From Spirosoma terrae (GTDB taxonomy: Bacteria; Bacteroidota; Bacteroidia; Cytophagales; Spirosomataceae), in contig NZ_JAAFZH010000014.1 in NCBI RefSeq assembly GCF_010435915.1, positions 1 through 64,000 on the forward strand: a stretch of DNA of 64,000 nucleotides, written 5' to 3'. The translations under genes and the position numbers were made by a program. Below, piece after piece: positions 49,223 to 58,546 of the stretch (the first letter of the stretch is position 1; each line of letters opens with the position of its first letter). A model generated the notes under the pieces. It was not told the origin of the DNA. It worked only from the letters and a program-made list of their open reading frames with translations, and did no database searches.

Positions 49223-52200
49223 ATGATTTGGTCTGTTCCATCGACTAAACGTTGGTTTCTTTTGCTCGGCAGCGTTGGTGCTTCTGTGAGTTTACTGGCT
49301 TGTCTGGGTTCGCAAAAAGTGACGAATCAATCTGGCTCAGCAACCACCATGACCACCACTGTTCCGGCCACTGCTGAACCCGCAAACGCCGTAATGCCTG
49401 TCCGGGCAACTGCTTCTCGTGTACTGGTATTCTCTAAAACGAAAGGCTGGAAACATACTTCCATTCCGTTCGGCATTGCGGCCATTCAGAAACTGGGCCG
49501 GGAGAATAATTTTCGGGTCGATACCACCAAAAATGCCGACTATTTCAATGATGATAGCCTGAAACAGTATCAGGCCGTTGTGTTTCTGAGCACTACCGGG
49601 AACGTATTGAATCAGAAACAACAGGCTGCTTTTGAGCGCTATATTCAGGCTGGTGGCGGCTATATGGGCATTCATGCTGCGGCCGATACAGAGTATGACT
49701 GGCCCTGGTACAACAAGCTGGTAGGTGGCTATTTCGCGAGCCATCCGAGCAATTCAAATGTGCGCAAGGCTACGGTTGATGTAACGGACAAGAAACATAT
49801 CTCTACCGAACATCTGCCCGATCGTTGGGAACGTACCGACGAGTGGTATAACTACCGATCGTTTTACTCGGGCATCAACGTACTGGCTAACCTGGACGAG
49901 AATACCTACGACGGGGGTACCAATGGCAGCAATCACCCCATTGCCTGGTATCATGAGTTTGATGGAGGGCGCGCGTTTTATACGGGTGGGGGCCACGAAG
50001 ATGCCAGCTTCAGCGAACCTTTGTTTGTAAAGCATGTTCTGGGTGGACTCAAATGGGCGATGGGCGACAGAAAAGCACTGGATTATACCAAATCATATGC
50101 CGTTGTGATGCCCGAAGAAAACCGCTTTGTGAAAACCATACTCGTCAATGATCTGAACGAACCGATGGAGTTGGCCGTAGCGGCCGACGGTCGCGTTTTT
50201 TTTACCGAACGTAGCGGTAACCTGTCGGTCTATGACATACGTAGCAACAAAGGGAGCCTCGTGCATCGATTTGACGTACCGACCAAAGTTGGGCATGGCG
50301 TTCAGGGGATTACGCTCGATCCAAACTTTACGGCCAACCATTGGCTCTACATTTATTACTCGCCCCAGTTCGAAAAAGACCCAGTCTATAACCTGTCGCG
50401 TTTCGTTATCAACGACGATAACACGCTCGATGTCGCGTCTGAAAAAATATTGCTGAAAGTGCCCAGTATCGACGCGCCCGGTTCGCACCACGGCGGCTCG
50501 CTGGCGTTCGATAAAGAAGGGAATTTGTATCTTTCGACTGGCGATCATACGAATCCTTTTCCGTCGAACGGTTACGCGCCAATCGATGCCCGACCCGATC
50601 AACTTGCTGCCGATGCCCGCGCTACAGCCGCCAACACGAACGATTTACGGGGGAAAATACTACGCATCCGTCCGCAGACCGACGGAACCTATACCATTCC
50701 CGATGGCAATCTTTTCCCAAAAGGCATGGCACAAACGCGGCCCGAAATTTATACGATGGGCTTGCGGAATCCGTATCGTATCGCTCTTAACCCAAAATCG
50801 TCGGTTTTGTATTGGGGGGAAATAGGCCCCGATGCGGGAAAAGACAGTACGTTGGGACCACGCGGGTACGATGAGTTTAATCAGGCCAAGAAAGCCGGGA
50901 ATTTTGGCTGGCCTTTGTTCGTCGGTAACAGCCAGCCGTATGCCGCTAACGACTTCGCTACCCAGGTTATTGGGGCACGTTTCGATCCGAAAGACCCGGT
51001 GAATGATTCGCCGAAAAACACCGGCCTTCAGCATCTGCCGCCAACCAATCCGGCCATGATCTGGTATCCGTATGCGGCTTCGAAAGAATTTATGGAACTG
51101 GGTCAGGGAGGACGTAGCGCGATGGCGGGCGAATTTTATACCTACGACAAAAACTCGCCGTCGAAAACCAAATTCCCGGAATATTACGATGGAGCGCTAT
51201 TCATTTTCGACTGGATGCGTAACTGGGTCTTAGCGACTCGTTTCGATAAAAATGAAAATTACCTGCGTAATGAGCCATTCATGGCGGCTAATGGCGATTT
51301 CCGTCGGCCTATCGACATCGCTTTCGGAAAAGATGGTGTGATGTATATGCTGGAATACGGGTCAGTATACGGAGCCGACAACGATGATGCTCGTCTGGTA
51401 AAAATCGAATATAATACCGGCAACCGGGCTCCCATTGCCCGAGCCAGTGTCGTCGATTCGGTGGCAGCGGCTCAACGTAATGCCCGATCGTATCTGACCT
51501 CCGACGGACGTAACGCGCCTGTACTCCGCGAAGCAGTCGGACAGGCTCCGTTACGAGTAAAATTCAGCGGACGCGGTACCGATCTGGACGACGATGACGT
51601 AGTGACGTATCAATGGTTGTTCGATGGAAAGACCGTTGGCGCTACCCAGCCAAACGCTACGTATACCTACACAAAACCTGGTGTCTATAACGCTATTTTT
51701 AAAGTAACCGACCAAACCGGGCTGGTTGGTATGGACACGATTCTGGTTAAAGTAGGTAATGCCAAACCGGAAGTAGCCATCACTAGCACGGGTAACAAGT
51801 CGTTCTACTGGCCTGATAAGCCCTTTACGTATGCCGTGAAGGTTACGGACAAGGAAGACAAGAAGATCGATCCCAAACGGATAAAAGTGTTGTACGAATA
51901 CAATGCCCAGGCCGGAAACACGCCCGTTATTGCGCAGCAAGGCCATCAGAATCTGGACGCCATAGGCAACGGTTCGTTAGGGAAAACGCTGATCGCTAAC
52001 AGCGATTGTAAAGCGTGTCATACCATCGATAAGCCGTCGGTTGGGCCAACATTTCTGGCGGTTGCCAATCGATATAAAGGCCAGCCCGGAACCGTGGAGA
52101 AACTCGCCCGCAAAATTATTGAAGGGGGCGGAGGTAGCTGGAGTAAAGACCATCTGATGAGCGCTCACCCACAAATTCCGCTACAGGATGCGCAGGAAAT

Positions 52201-52777
52201 GGTAAAATATATTTTCTCGCTGACCGATGCTCGTCAGCAAAAATCGGTTCCTGTGCAGGGAACATTGGCACTCAACGAGCATAAGCCAACCGATGCCCGT
52301 GGGCAATACATGCTGGTTGCCTCCTATACCGACAACGGCGAGTCGACGCCGGGCAAGAAGGTAGTTGGCCCACTAACCAGTACGGATGTTGTTACGTTAC
52401 GTAGCGCAAAAGTGAAAACGATCAATGCCGATTCGTATGTCGGTTTCCCGAGATGGGGAAGCCGACTAAGTGCGGGTGGGCATAAAGCGTATGTATTGCT
52501 GAAAGATATTGATCTGACCAATATCAAATCGCTTACTTACGAATACTCGGCTTTAAACAAAGACGGCGAAATTGAAATCCGGCTTGATTCGTATGCGGCC
52601 CCGGTAGTGAGCCGAACGCCTTTCAAAACAACCGGCGACTGGAAGAAGATGAACACCGTAACGGGGACTTTCGATAAGCCTATTTCCGGAAAACACGATG
52701 TGTATATTGTCGTTGTCAAGCGCGATAAACCCAACGATAATCTCATTCAGCTGGATAGTATTCAGTTTAATGAGTGA
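49223..52777 (+). CDS. Exported multidomain protein: ThuA, PQQ-type sugar dehydrogenase, PKD, cytochrome c, C-terminal beta domain
   Basis: 1184 residues. A signal/lipobox-like N-terminus (GSVGASVSLLAC, Cys near 27) is followed by: a ThuA-like domain (about 65-280: VLVFSKTKGWKHTSIPFGIA; GYMGIHAAADTEYDWPWYNK); a glucose/sorbosone dehydrogenase-type beta-propeller (about 295-725: PMELAVAADGRVFFTERSGN; PGSHHGGSLAFDKEGNLYLS; YTMGLRNPYRIALNP); a PKD domain (about 755-845: FSGRGTDLDDDDVVTYQW); a cytochrome c domain with CKACH (C929, C932, H933) and a probable Met ligand in DHLMSAHPQ; and a C-terminal CBM6-like beta domain (about 1040-1184). The cytochrome could take electrons from the dehydrogenase. 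Substrate unknown. Confidence 0.9.
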   Translation: MIWSVPSTKRWFLLLGSVGASVSLLACLGSQKVTNQSGSATTMTTTVPATAEPANAVMPVRATASRVLVFSKTKGWKHTSIPFGIAAIQKLGRENNFRVDTTKNADYFNDDSLKQYQAVVFLSTTGNVLNQKQQAAFERYIQAGGGYMGIHAAADTEYDWPWYNKLVGGYFASHPSNSNVRKATVDVTDKKHISTEHLPDRWERTDEWYNYRSFYSGINVLANLDENTYDGGTNGSNHPIAWYHEFDGGRAFYTGGGHEDASFSEPLFVKHVLGGLKWAMGDRKALDYTKSYAVVMPEENRFVKTILVNDLNEPMELAVAADGRVFFTERSGNLSVYDIRSNKGSLVHRFDVPTKVGHGVQGITLDPNFTANHWLYIYYSPQFEKDPVYNLSRFVINDDNTLDVASEKILLKVPSIDAPGSHHGGSLAFDKEGNLYLSTGDHTNPFPSNGYAPIDARPDQLAADARATAANTNDLRGKILRIRPQTDGTYTIPDGNLFPKGMAQTRPEIYTMGLRNPYRIALNPKSSVLYWGEIGPDAGKDSTLGPRGYDEFNQAKKAGNFGWPLFVGNSQPYAANDFATQVIGARFDPKDPVNDSPKNTGLQHLPPTNPAMIWYPYAASKEFMELGQGGRSAMAGEFYTYDKNSPSKTKFPEYYDGALFIFDWMRNWVLATRFDKNENYLRNEPFMAANGDFRRPIDIAFGKDGVMYMLEYGSVYGADNDDARLVKIEYNTGNRAPIARASVVDSVAAAQRNARSYLTSDGRNAPVLREAVGQAPLRVKFSGRGTDLDDDDVVTYQWLFDGKTVGATQPNATYTYTKPGVYNAIFKVTDQTGLVGMDTILVKVGNAKPEVAITSTGNKSFYWPDKPFTYAVKVTDKEDKKIDPKRIKVLYEYNAQAGNTPVIAQQGHQNLDAIGNGSLGKTLIANSDCKACHTIDKPSVGPTFLAVANRYKGQPGTVEKLARKIIEGGGGSWSKDHLMSAHPQIPLQDAQEMVKYIFSLTDARQQKSVPVQGTLALNEHKPTDARGQYMLVASYTDNGESTPGKKVVGPLTSTDVVTLRSAKVKTINADSYVGFPRWGSRLSAGGHKAYVLLKDIDLTNIKSLTYEYSALNKDGEIEIRLDSYAAPVVSRTPFKTTGDWKKMNTVTGTFDKPISGKHDVYIVVVKRDKPNDNLIQLDSIQFNE

Positions 52778-52792
52778 GCGTACTGAATGATG

Positions 52793-52830
52793 CAATGGGG
52801 CCATTTCTTGATAAAATGGCCCCATTGTTA
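52793..52830 (+). terminator. Terminator of the multidomain dehydrogenase gene
   Basis: A 14-bp perfect stem CAATGGGGCCATTT (52793-52806) / AAATGGCCCCATTG (52814-52827), 7-nt loop, then TTA. It lies 15 bp after the stop. Confidence 0.75.
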
Positions 52831-52924
52831 TACTAGCGGATAGGTCGTTTTTTTATCTTTAGGGAATTCGCTCATCAGAGCGAGGTAAATTCCTCTCTAC
52901 AACGCTCCATCGTCCGCTAGAACC

Positions 52925-54571
52925 ATGTACACTTCTTCTGGTCGTCCCTTATGTATCATAGGCAATGTTGTTGATGACCAGGGACGTGAATCGATGAAAA
53001 GCATTCTTGTTCAGCATGGTCGGATTGTTGCCATACAGCCGGGCAAAGTGCCCTTCGATTTGCCAAACCTGATTTTGCTGAAACTGGCTGACGACGAAGT
53101 CGTTTTTCCGGGACTGATTAACCTCCATGTTCATTCGGAATACAATATTTTTCCGCTCTGGAAGAGTCCTGCCGTCTGGAGCAGCCGGTTTCAATGGCGC
53201 AACAACGAGCAATACTTCGATGATATAAAGCGCTTCAAAGAATACATCGATACCAACTGGAAACATGAATCGTATGACTTTATTCAGTCTGTGCTTTATG
53301 CGCCCGATTCCGTGAATCGCCCTCCTTTATCGTCAGCCGCACTGGCCGACGCGATGAGGGAGGTTTTAAAACTCCACGGTATTGTTACGGAATTGCAGGC
53401 TGTGGCTGGTGGCACTACGTTGGTGCAGCAGACGATCAGGCTGGAGTCCAATGGCAAGGTGCCGAATTTTATCATTCGCGATACGACCGACCCGACTGAA
53501 CTCGGTATTCCTGATCTCAAGAAAGTGTTTTCGGTTGTCGACTTCGTGAAGCCGGGGCCTGATTTTGACGCCCCCGGTGCTCCCGAACGGGCAAATGACG
53601 ATACGAGTGGCTGGCCAATGATGCAATTACCCAGCTTTGATGACTTCGTTACGTCGGTTCGGGAGGGGAATAGCCGTTACTACGCCTGTATCGCCCACTT
53701 GGCAGAAGGACGGGCGGGTTATTTGCAGAAAGGCAAACCCGACGGATTCAGTCGCCGGGAGTTCCGGGAGTTTCAGCGGGTACTTACACCACTGGCAGAG
53801 GCTGGCCTACTGAAAAATGCCAATTTGACCTTAACGCATGCGTGCGGGCTGGACTATTCAGACAAAAGCACGCTCGATTTTCTGCTCAATAATCGTATCA
53901 GCGTAGTATGGTCGCCAGTGTCGAACCTGCTTCTGTATCGGGACACTATTCCGGTTAAGCAACTGCTGGACCACGGAATTAATGTTTGTCTGGGTTCTGA
54001 CTGGGCGCCTAGTGGCAGCAAACACGTTTGGGACGAGTTCAAGTTTGCCCGGCATTTCTGCGATGCCCTGAATATAGCGGTAAGCGATGCCCAGTTGCTG
54101 GCCATGATGACCCAAAACCCGGCCACGGCGTTAGGGAGCTTGCGGGTAGGTTCCATCAAAACGGGCTACAACGCAGACTTCTTTGTGTTACGTAAGCAGA
54201 CGGCCCAACAACCTGCACTGGCCGCTTTGCATACGCAGGATGATCGGGCAGTACGTTGTACGATTGTGAATGGCCGAATCGTATATGGCGACAGAAACCT
54301 GTTCGATACTACGTTGCCTGTCGATTATGAGTCGATCCCGGCCAGCGAAGGGCAGATTGCTACGCAGAAAGCTGTTAGTATTAATTCGACGCTCAATTTC
54401 AATTTGATCAAAGCCTTGTCGCAGGTCGATATATTGATGTATCGCTATACGAATGATATTATTCGACAACCCTGGCTTCAGCGAACGAAGATGCTTTCCT
54501 CTGATGACTTCGTTTACCAGCGTCAGATTACGCAGTTGAAATCAATTCTGGCTGACTTAATCAAAGGATAG
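52925..54571 (+). CDS. Amidohydrolase family protein
   Basis: 548 residues, no signal peptide. Metal-dependent hydrolase fold: the composite beta domain at both ends (about 7-60 and 480-510) flanks the TIM barrel. Metal ligands are seen as H68 and H70 in LINLHVHSEYN, a further His in LTHACGL, and Asp in CLGSDWAPSG. Followed by GSKHVWDEFKFARHF and NPATALGSLRVGSIKTGYNADFFVL (closing segment). The closest groups are TRZ/ATZ- and chlorohydrolase/guanine-deaminase-like amidohydrolases; the substrate is unknown. The extra C-terminal 60 residues are charged. Probably monocistronic. Confidence 0.88.
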   Translation: MYTSSGRPLCIIGNVVDDQGRESMKSILVQHGRIVAIQPGKVPFDLPNLILLKLADDEVVFPGLINLHVHSEYNIFPLWKSPAVWSSRFQWRNNEQYFDDIKRFKEYIDTNWKHESYDFIQSVLYAPDSVNRPPLSSAALADAMREVLKLHGIVTELQAVAGGTTLVQQTIRLESNGKVPNFIIRDTTDPTELGIPDLKKVFSVVDFVKPGPDFDAPGAPERANDDTSGWPMMQLPSFDDFVTSVREGNSRYYACIAHLAEGRAGYLQKGKPDGFSRREFREFQRVLTPLAEAGLLKNANLTLTHACGLDYSDKSTLDFLLNNRISVVWSPVSNLLLYRDTIPVKQLLDHGINVCLGSDWAPSGSKHVWDEFKFARHFCDALNIAVSDAQLLAMMTQNPATALGSLRVGSIKTGYNADFFVLRKQTAQQPALAALHTQDDRAVRCTIVNGRIVYGDRNLFDTTLPVDYESIPASEGQIATQKAVSINSTLNFNLIKALSQVDILMYRYTNDIIRQPWLQRTKMLSSDDFVYQRQITQLKSILADLIKG

Positions 54572-54599
54572 TTTTGCTACGTCCCAGCAGGCTTGTTAG

Positions 54600-54638
54600 T
54601 GCTTGTTTGTCCGTGATTACATCGCGAACAAACAAGCA
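54600..54638. terminator. Hairpin between convergent genes
   Basis: TGCTTGTTTGT (54600-54610) pairs with ACAAACAAGCA (54628-54638), 17-nt loop. It lies between the amidohydrolase (+) and the Nif3-like gene (-) stops, so it can serve both. Confidence 0.6.
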
Positions 54639-54642
54639 ACGT

Positions 54643-55548
54643 TTATTCGTATATAAAGGGATTTCCTGAGGGGATATACGAAATCTTGATTCCGGGAAGC
54701 TGAGGTTTTAGCCAGGAAACCAGCCATTCCATGCCGCCTGCTTCACTGGCAATGTGCCCTAGAACCACCAGCGATATTTTCTGGCCTTGCTGACGGGCAT
54801 CCCGAACGTATTCTGGCGTTTCCCACTCACTGATTTCGCCACAAAAGACAACATCGGGCCTGGCTTTCTGGATAGCCATGATCTGGTTGCGGCCACCCGG
54901 TGCTCCCGGAAGCAGCAGGACCCGCTGGCAGGACTGTTTCATATCGCCAACAATACGTACCTGCTTGATGTCCAGCCTGGCTTTAGCGTGTGAAACGAGT
55001 TGAGCTAACGTAGTAGACGGTAAGGTTAACATATGCTGGTCGTTGGCGTCAGCGTATTTTTCCCAGCCCAGGGCCGATAGCATTCCTTTCTGAATACCGT
55101 CGGGGCGGTGCGAATGCCAGTAGTCGTGGAAACGCCAGAGAGCGATGTTATTTTTCTCTAATAACTCATACTTTTTTTGAAAGACTGGATCGTTGGCGAG
55201 CCACTCGGTTTCGTCAAGATGATTGTAGAAAGTAGGCTCGTGAACAATAATAAAGTTGGCACCGGCAGCGATGGCTTTCTCAATGACCTCAGTAGTCGCA
55301 AACATGGTTGATACAATGCCCGTTACCTGTTGAGAGGCCTTCCCAGACTTCAACGTATCGACTGTTTTTGGAAAGGGGGCATTAGGTATTGTTTTAAGGA
55401 TCATGTCCATCACCTGGCCAACCGTAACTGGCGCGTTTAACGAGTTGGTTGGTAAAGACAGACTAAAAGTTGGCGATGTCAATACCATAGACGTTCCTAT
55501 CACTTTGGTGACTGTGGCCAAGAACTCGCGTCTTCCTGAAAATTTCAT
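54643..55548 (-). CDS. Nif3-like dinuclear-metal protein with an apparent export signal
   Basis: 301 residues. The core (about 40-301) matches NIF3/YbgI-type proteins: VGQVMDMILKTIP, TGIVSTMFATTEVIEKAIAA, NFIIVHEPTFYNH (metal His), VLLLPGAPGGRNQI, VFCGEISEWET (Glu) and GHIASEAGGMEWLVSWL (His, Glu). These are the ligands of a dinuclear centre. N-terminal residues 1-32 (GRREFLATVTKVIGTSMVLT) form a twin-arginine-like signal, unusual for a family that is generally cytoplasmic. The biochemical role of the family is unclear (GTP cyclohydrolase-like in some reports). Start ATG 55548; a later start would remove the signal but also the family N-terminus. Confidence 0.8.
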   Translation of the reverse strand: MKFSGRREFLATVTKVIGTSMVLTSPTFSLSLPTNSLNAPVTVGQVMDMILKTIPNAPFPKTVDTLKSGKASQQVTGIVSTMFATTEVIEKAIAAGANFIIVHEPTFYNHLDETEWLANDPVFQKKYELLEKNNIALWRFHDYWHSHRPDGIQKGMLSALGWEKYADANDQHMLTLPSTTLAQLVSHAKARLDIKQVRIVGDMKQSCQRVLLLPGAPGGRNQIMAIQKARPDVVFCGEISEWETPEYVRDARQQGQKISLVVLGHIASEAGGMEWLVSWLKPQLPGIKISYIPSGNPFIYE

Positions 55549-55641
55549 GGTTTTGTTTATCGTTTTGATCGGGCTAAGCCGGATGTAAGCACTACGTAAT
55601 TACAACTGAAAACTATAAACAAAAAACCAACAAAGAACTAC

Positions 55642-57183
55642 CTAACCCGCCCAGCTCTCGCGGTCCAGACTACGGTATTGAATGGCTTCGGCAAGGTGCT
55701 CGATACGGATTTCGTCGCTCCCAGCCAGATCGGCAATGGTTCTTGATACCTTCAAAATACGGTCGTAAGCGCGGGCCGACAGTCCCAGCCGATTCATGGC
55801 CGTACGTAATAGTGCTTTTCCGGCATCATTGATCTGACAAACTTCTTTCACCATCTGCGAGGGCATCATCGCATTCGAGTAAATGCCCGAGTTATCGGCA
55901 AAACGGGTTGTCTGCATATCCCGGGCCCGAATCACCCGCTCCCGAATTACTTCACTTGATTCGGCCGGGCGATTGGCTGTCATCTGATCAAACGATACCG
56001 GCGTTACTTCTACATGTAAGTCGATACGATCGAGCAAGGGGCCACTCACTTTTGCCAGATATTTCTGCACAACGCCGGGCCCGCACACACACTCTTTTTC
56101 GGGATGGTTATAATAACCGCAGGGGCAGGGATTCATGCTGGCTATGAGCATAAAACTAGCTGGAAATTCGACAGCCCATTTGGCTCTGGAAATACTGACT
56201 TTTCGTTCTTCGAGTGGCTGACGCATCACCTCAAGTGCCGACCGTTTAAATTCGGGCAATTCGTCCAGAAACAATACGCCATTGTGGGCCAGGGATATTT
56301 CGCCGGGTTGCGGAAAACTACCACCACCTACTAAGGCTGCATCGGAGATTGTATGATGGGGCGCTCGATAGGGACGATTGGCAATCAGGTTGGCGCGGCT
56401 GCCGAGCTTTCCGGCAACCGAATGGATTTTAGTTGTCTCCAGTGCTTCCTGCAATGTCAACGGTGGTAAAATACTGGGTAAACGCTTCGCCAGCATGGTT
56501 TTTCCCGCGCCGGGAGGGCCAATCATAATCACGTTATGGCCACCGGCAGCCGCAATCTCCATAGCTCGTTTAATATTTTCCTGCCCCTGTACGTGCGAAA
56601 AGTCGACCTCGTAGTTGTTAAGCTGGCTCATGAACAGATCGCGCGTATCACTAATCGTGGGGTCAATGTTCTTTTTACCATCGAAAAACTCAACCGCTTC
56701 CTGCATGTTCGTCACACCAATCACGTCCAGATTATTGACGATGGCGGCCTCCTGTGCGTTTTCTATGGGAAGAACAAACCCTTTGTAGCCTTTCTTTCGG
56801 GCTTCGATAGCGATGGGGAGTACGCCTTTGATAGGACGTAACGTACCGTCAAGAGCCAGCTCACCCATGATGACGTAATCGTCCAGATTGCGTTGCGTTG
56901 TGATCTGTTCTGATGCCTGCAACACACATAGCGCAATTGGCAAATCGTAAGCGGAACCCTCTTTGCGAATATCAGCGGGAGCCAAGTTCACAACTACTTT
57001 CTGGCGGGGCATCCGATAACCAAAAAACTTCAGCGACGCTTCCACGCGCTGTTCACTTTCTTTAACTGCGCTGTCGGGTAAGCCAACCAGGTGGAAATGT
57101 AAACCTTGGGCGACAACTACTTCAATGGTAATCAGACTGGCATTGACGCCGTAAACAGCCGCACCAAAGGTTTTAGATAACAT
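55642..57183 (-). CDS. YifB/ComM-type Mg-chelatase-like AAA+ ATPase
   Basis: 513 residues. An N-terminal LonC-like/ChlI-associated domain (about 1-170: FHLVGLPDSAVKESEQRVEA; IMGELALDGTLRPIKGVLPI) is followed by the AAA+ core: Walker A GPPGAGKTMLAKRLPSILPP, Walker B FLDELPEFKRSALEVMRQPL, sensor segment LIASMNPCPCGYYNHPEKEC with Cys pairs that can bind zinc, and the C-terminal helical Mg_chelatase_C domain (about 400-510: LGLSARAYDRILKVSRTIAD). ComM is a branch-migration helicase in natural transformation (family knowledge); YifB homologues also occur in non-competent species. Alone, with a TATATTTG promoter-like element about 100 bp upstream. Confidence 0.94.
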   Translation of the reverse strand: MLSKTFGAAVYGVNASLITIEVVVAQGLHFHLVGLPDSAVKESEQRVEASLKFFGYRMPRQKVVVNLAPADIRKEGSAYDLPIALCVLQASEQITTQRNLDDYVIMGELALDGTLRPIKGVLPIAIEARKKGYKGFVLPIENAQEAAIVNNLDVIGVTNMQEAVEFFDGKKNIDPTISDTRDLFMSQLNNYEVDFSHVQGQENIKRAMEIAAAGGHNVIMIGPPGAGKTMLAKRLPSILPPLTLQEALETTKIHSVAGKLGSRANLIANRPYRAPHHTISDAALVGGGSFPQPGEISLAHNGVLFLDELPEFKRSALEVMRQPLEERKVSISRAKWAVEFPASFMLIASMNPCPCGYYNHPEKECVCGPGVVQKYLAKVSGPLLDRIDLHVEVTPVSFDQMTANRPAESSEVIRERVIRARDMQTTRFADNSGIYSNAMMPSQMVKEVCQINDAGKALLRTAMNRLGLSARAYDRILKVSRTIADLAGSDEIRIEHLAEAIQYRSLDRESWAG

Positions 57184-57511
57184 AAGACGTAACAGAAATT
57201 GGATAAAAACTTACGATCAAAGCTACAAACGAAACATAGTAATTGGTTGTAATTGGAGGTGGCCTGTATGGACGTTGGTTAGCCAAATATACAACTCAAA
57301 GTTAGTTTTGTAACTGATAGTATTTGTTTTGTTACTATTTCGGCTGGCTGATATGAGTTAACCACTCTTGTCAGAACGCATACATATGTGATCCGATCTG
57401 GCTACCGAGACTAGCGACAATCCGGTCGTAGTTCAGAGCGGTTTGAAACAAATAAAGAAAGCGCAGGAAGCCGTACTGCAACCTGGGCCAATTTCTGAAA
57501 CGTAACGGTAT
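57184..57511. other. Intergenic region between yifB and rsmH
   Basis: A 328-bp gap. On the minus strand it contains TATATTTG (complement of 57284-57291), an exact -7 match that would start yifB transcription about 95 nt before its ATG. No small gene or RNA was recognised elsewhere in it. Confidence 0.45.
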
Positions 57512-58417
57512 TTATAGTTTCTCAGCAATACGTAATTTGGCACTCCGCGCACGTGGGTTACGGGCCACTTCATCAGGCGTTGCTTCAATGGGTTTGCGCG
57601 TAATGGAACGTAGCGGCTTTAGTTCATTACCAAATAAATCCTTTTCCACTTCGCCCTGAAACTTGCCTTTATTGATGAAATTCTTCACGAGCCGATCTTC
57701 AAGCGAATGGTAAGACATCACTACTAATCGACCTCCTGGCTTTAGTAGATCAGGAACCTGCTCCAGAAACTCTTCCAGTACCTGTAGCTCTTCGTTGACT
57801 TCGATACGTAGTGCCTGGAAAACCTGCGCGAAATATTTGTTTTCCTTGCCCCGGGGCGCATAGCGTTGTAGAGCCGCTTTTAAATCGTTTATCGTTTTGA
57901 TCGGGCGGTTCGAGCGAGCAGAAACGATAGCGCTGGCTGCCGTTCGGGCGTTCGTTATCTCACCATACATGCCCAGAATACGGTGCAAATTAGCCTCGGA
58001 ATATTCATTCACCACTTCTCTGGCGCTACGTTCGGCATGCTGATTCATCCGCATGTCGAGTTCGGCATCGAAGCGTGTCGAGAAGCCGCGTTCCGGCGTG
58101 TCGATCTGGTGTGACGATATGCCTAAGTCCGCTAAAATGCCATCGACCTGCTCCACTTTGTACAGCCGCAGATACCGCTTGATATTGCGGAAATTTGAGG
58201 CAACAAAGGTCAGACGAGAATCGTCGATAGCCTGGGCATTGGCGCGTGCGTCGGCATCCTGATCGAAACCAAAGAGCCTGCCGCCTTCGAGTTGGTTTAG
58301 GATTTCCCGACTGTGCCCCCCTCCGCCGAACGTAATGTCGACGTAAGTTCCGCCGGTTTGTAGCTGTAAACCGTCAATGCAGGCTTGTAATAAAACCGGT
58401 TCGTGGTAATTTGTCAT
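57512..58417 (-). CDS. rsmH: 16S rRNA m4C1402 methyltransferase
   Basis: 301 residues. SAM-binding motif VDITFGGGGHSREILNQL near the N-terminus, then LFGFDQDADARANAQ, DGILADLGISSHQID, a helical insertion (about 130-230: RDxNxER-like region), YHSLEDRLVKNFINKG and a C-terminal ARSAKLRIAEK. The length matches family. It methylates C1402 N4 in the ribosomal P site. In many bacteria it heads the division/cell-wall (dcw) cluster, but here neither MraZ nor FtsL is adjacent on the visible side; the cluster is split in this window. ATG 58417. Confidence 0.95.
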   Translation of the reverse strand: MTNYHEPVLLQACIDGLQLQTGGTYVDITFGGGGHSREILNQLEGGRLFGFDQDADARANAQAIDDSRLTFVASNFRNIKRYLRLYKVEQVDGILADLGISSHQIDTPERGFSTRFDAELDMRMNQHAERSAREVVNEYSEANLHRILGMYGEITNARTAASAIVSARSNRPIKTINDLKAALQRYAPRGKENKYFAQVFQALRIEVNEELQVLEEFLEQVPDLLKPGGRLVVMSYHSLEDRLVKNFINKGKFQGEVEKDLFGNELKPLRSITRKPIEATPDEVARNPRARSAKLRIAEKL

Positions 58418-58546
58418 TCAGAAACTAACCTTTATAAGAGGTCGTTATGTTGGACGTTGACGCTCAGTCACTAGACGGCAGAACTAGCCTTCAACAAGGT
58501 GTTCTGGGCCAATGACTACAACTGGCATCCTGAATTATAGCAAAAC

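Noticed and set aside
50093..50602. 169-codon antisense frame in the sugar dehydrogenase
   Set aside because: Complement of the beta-propeller coding sequence with recognisable conserved segments.
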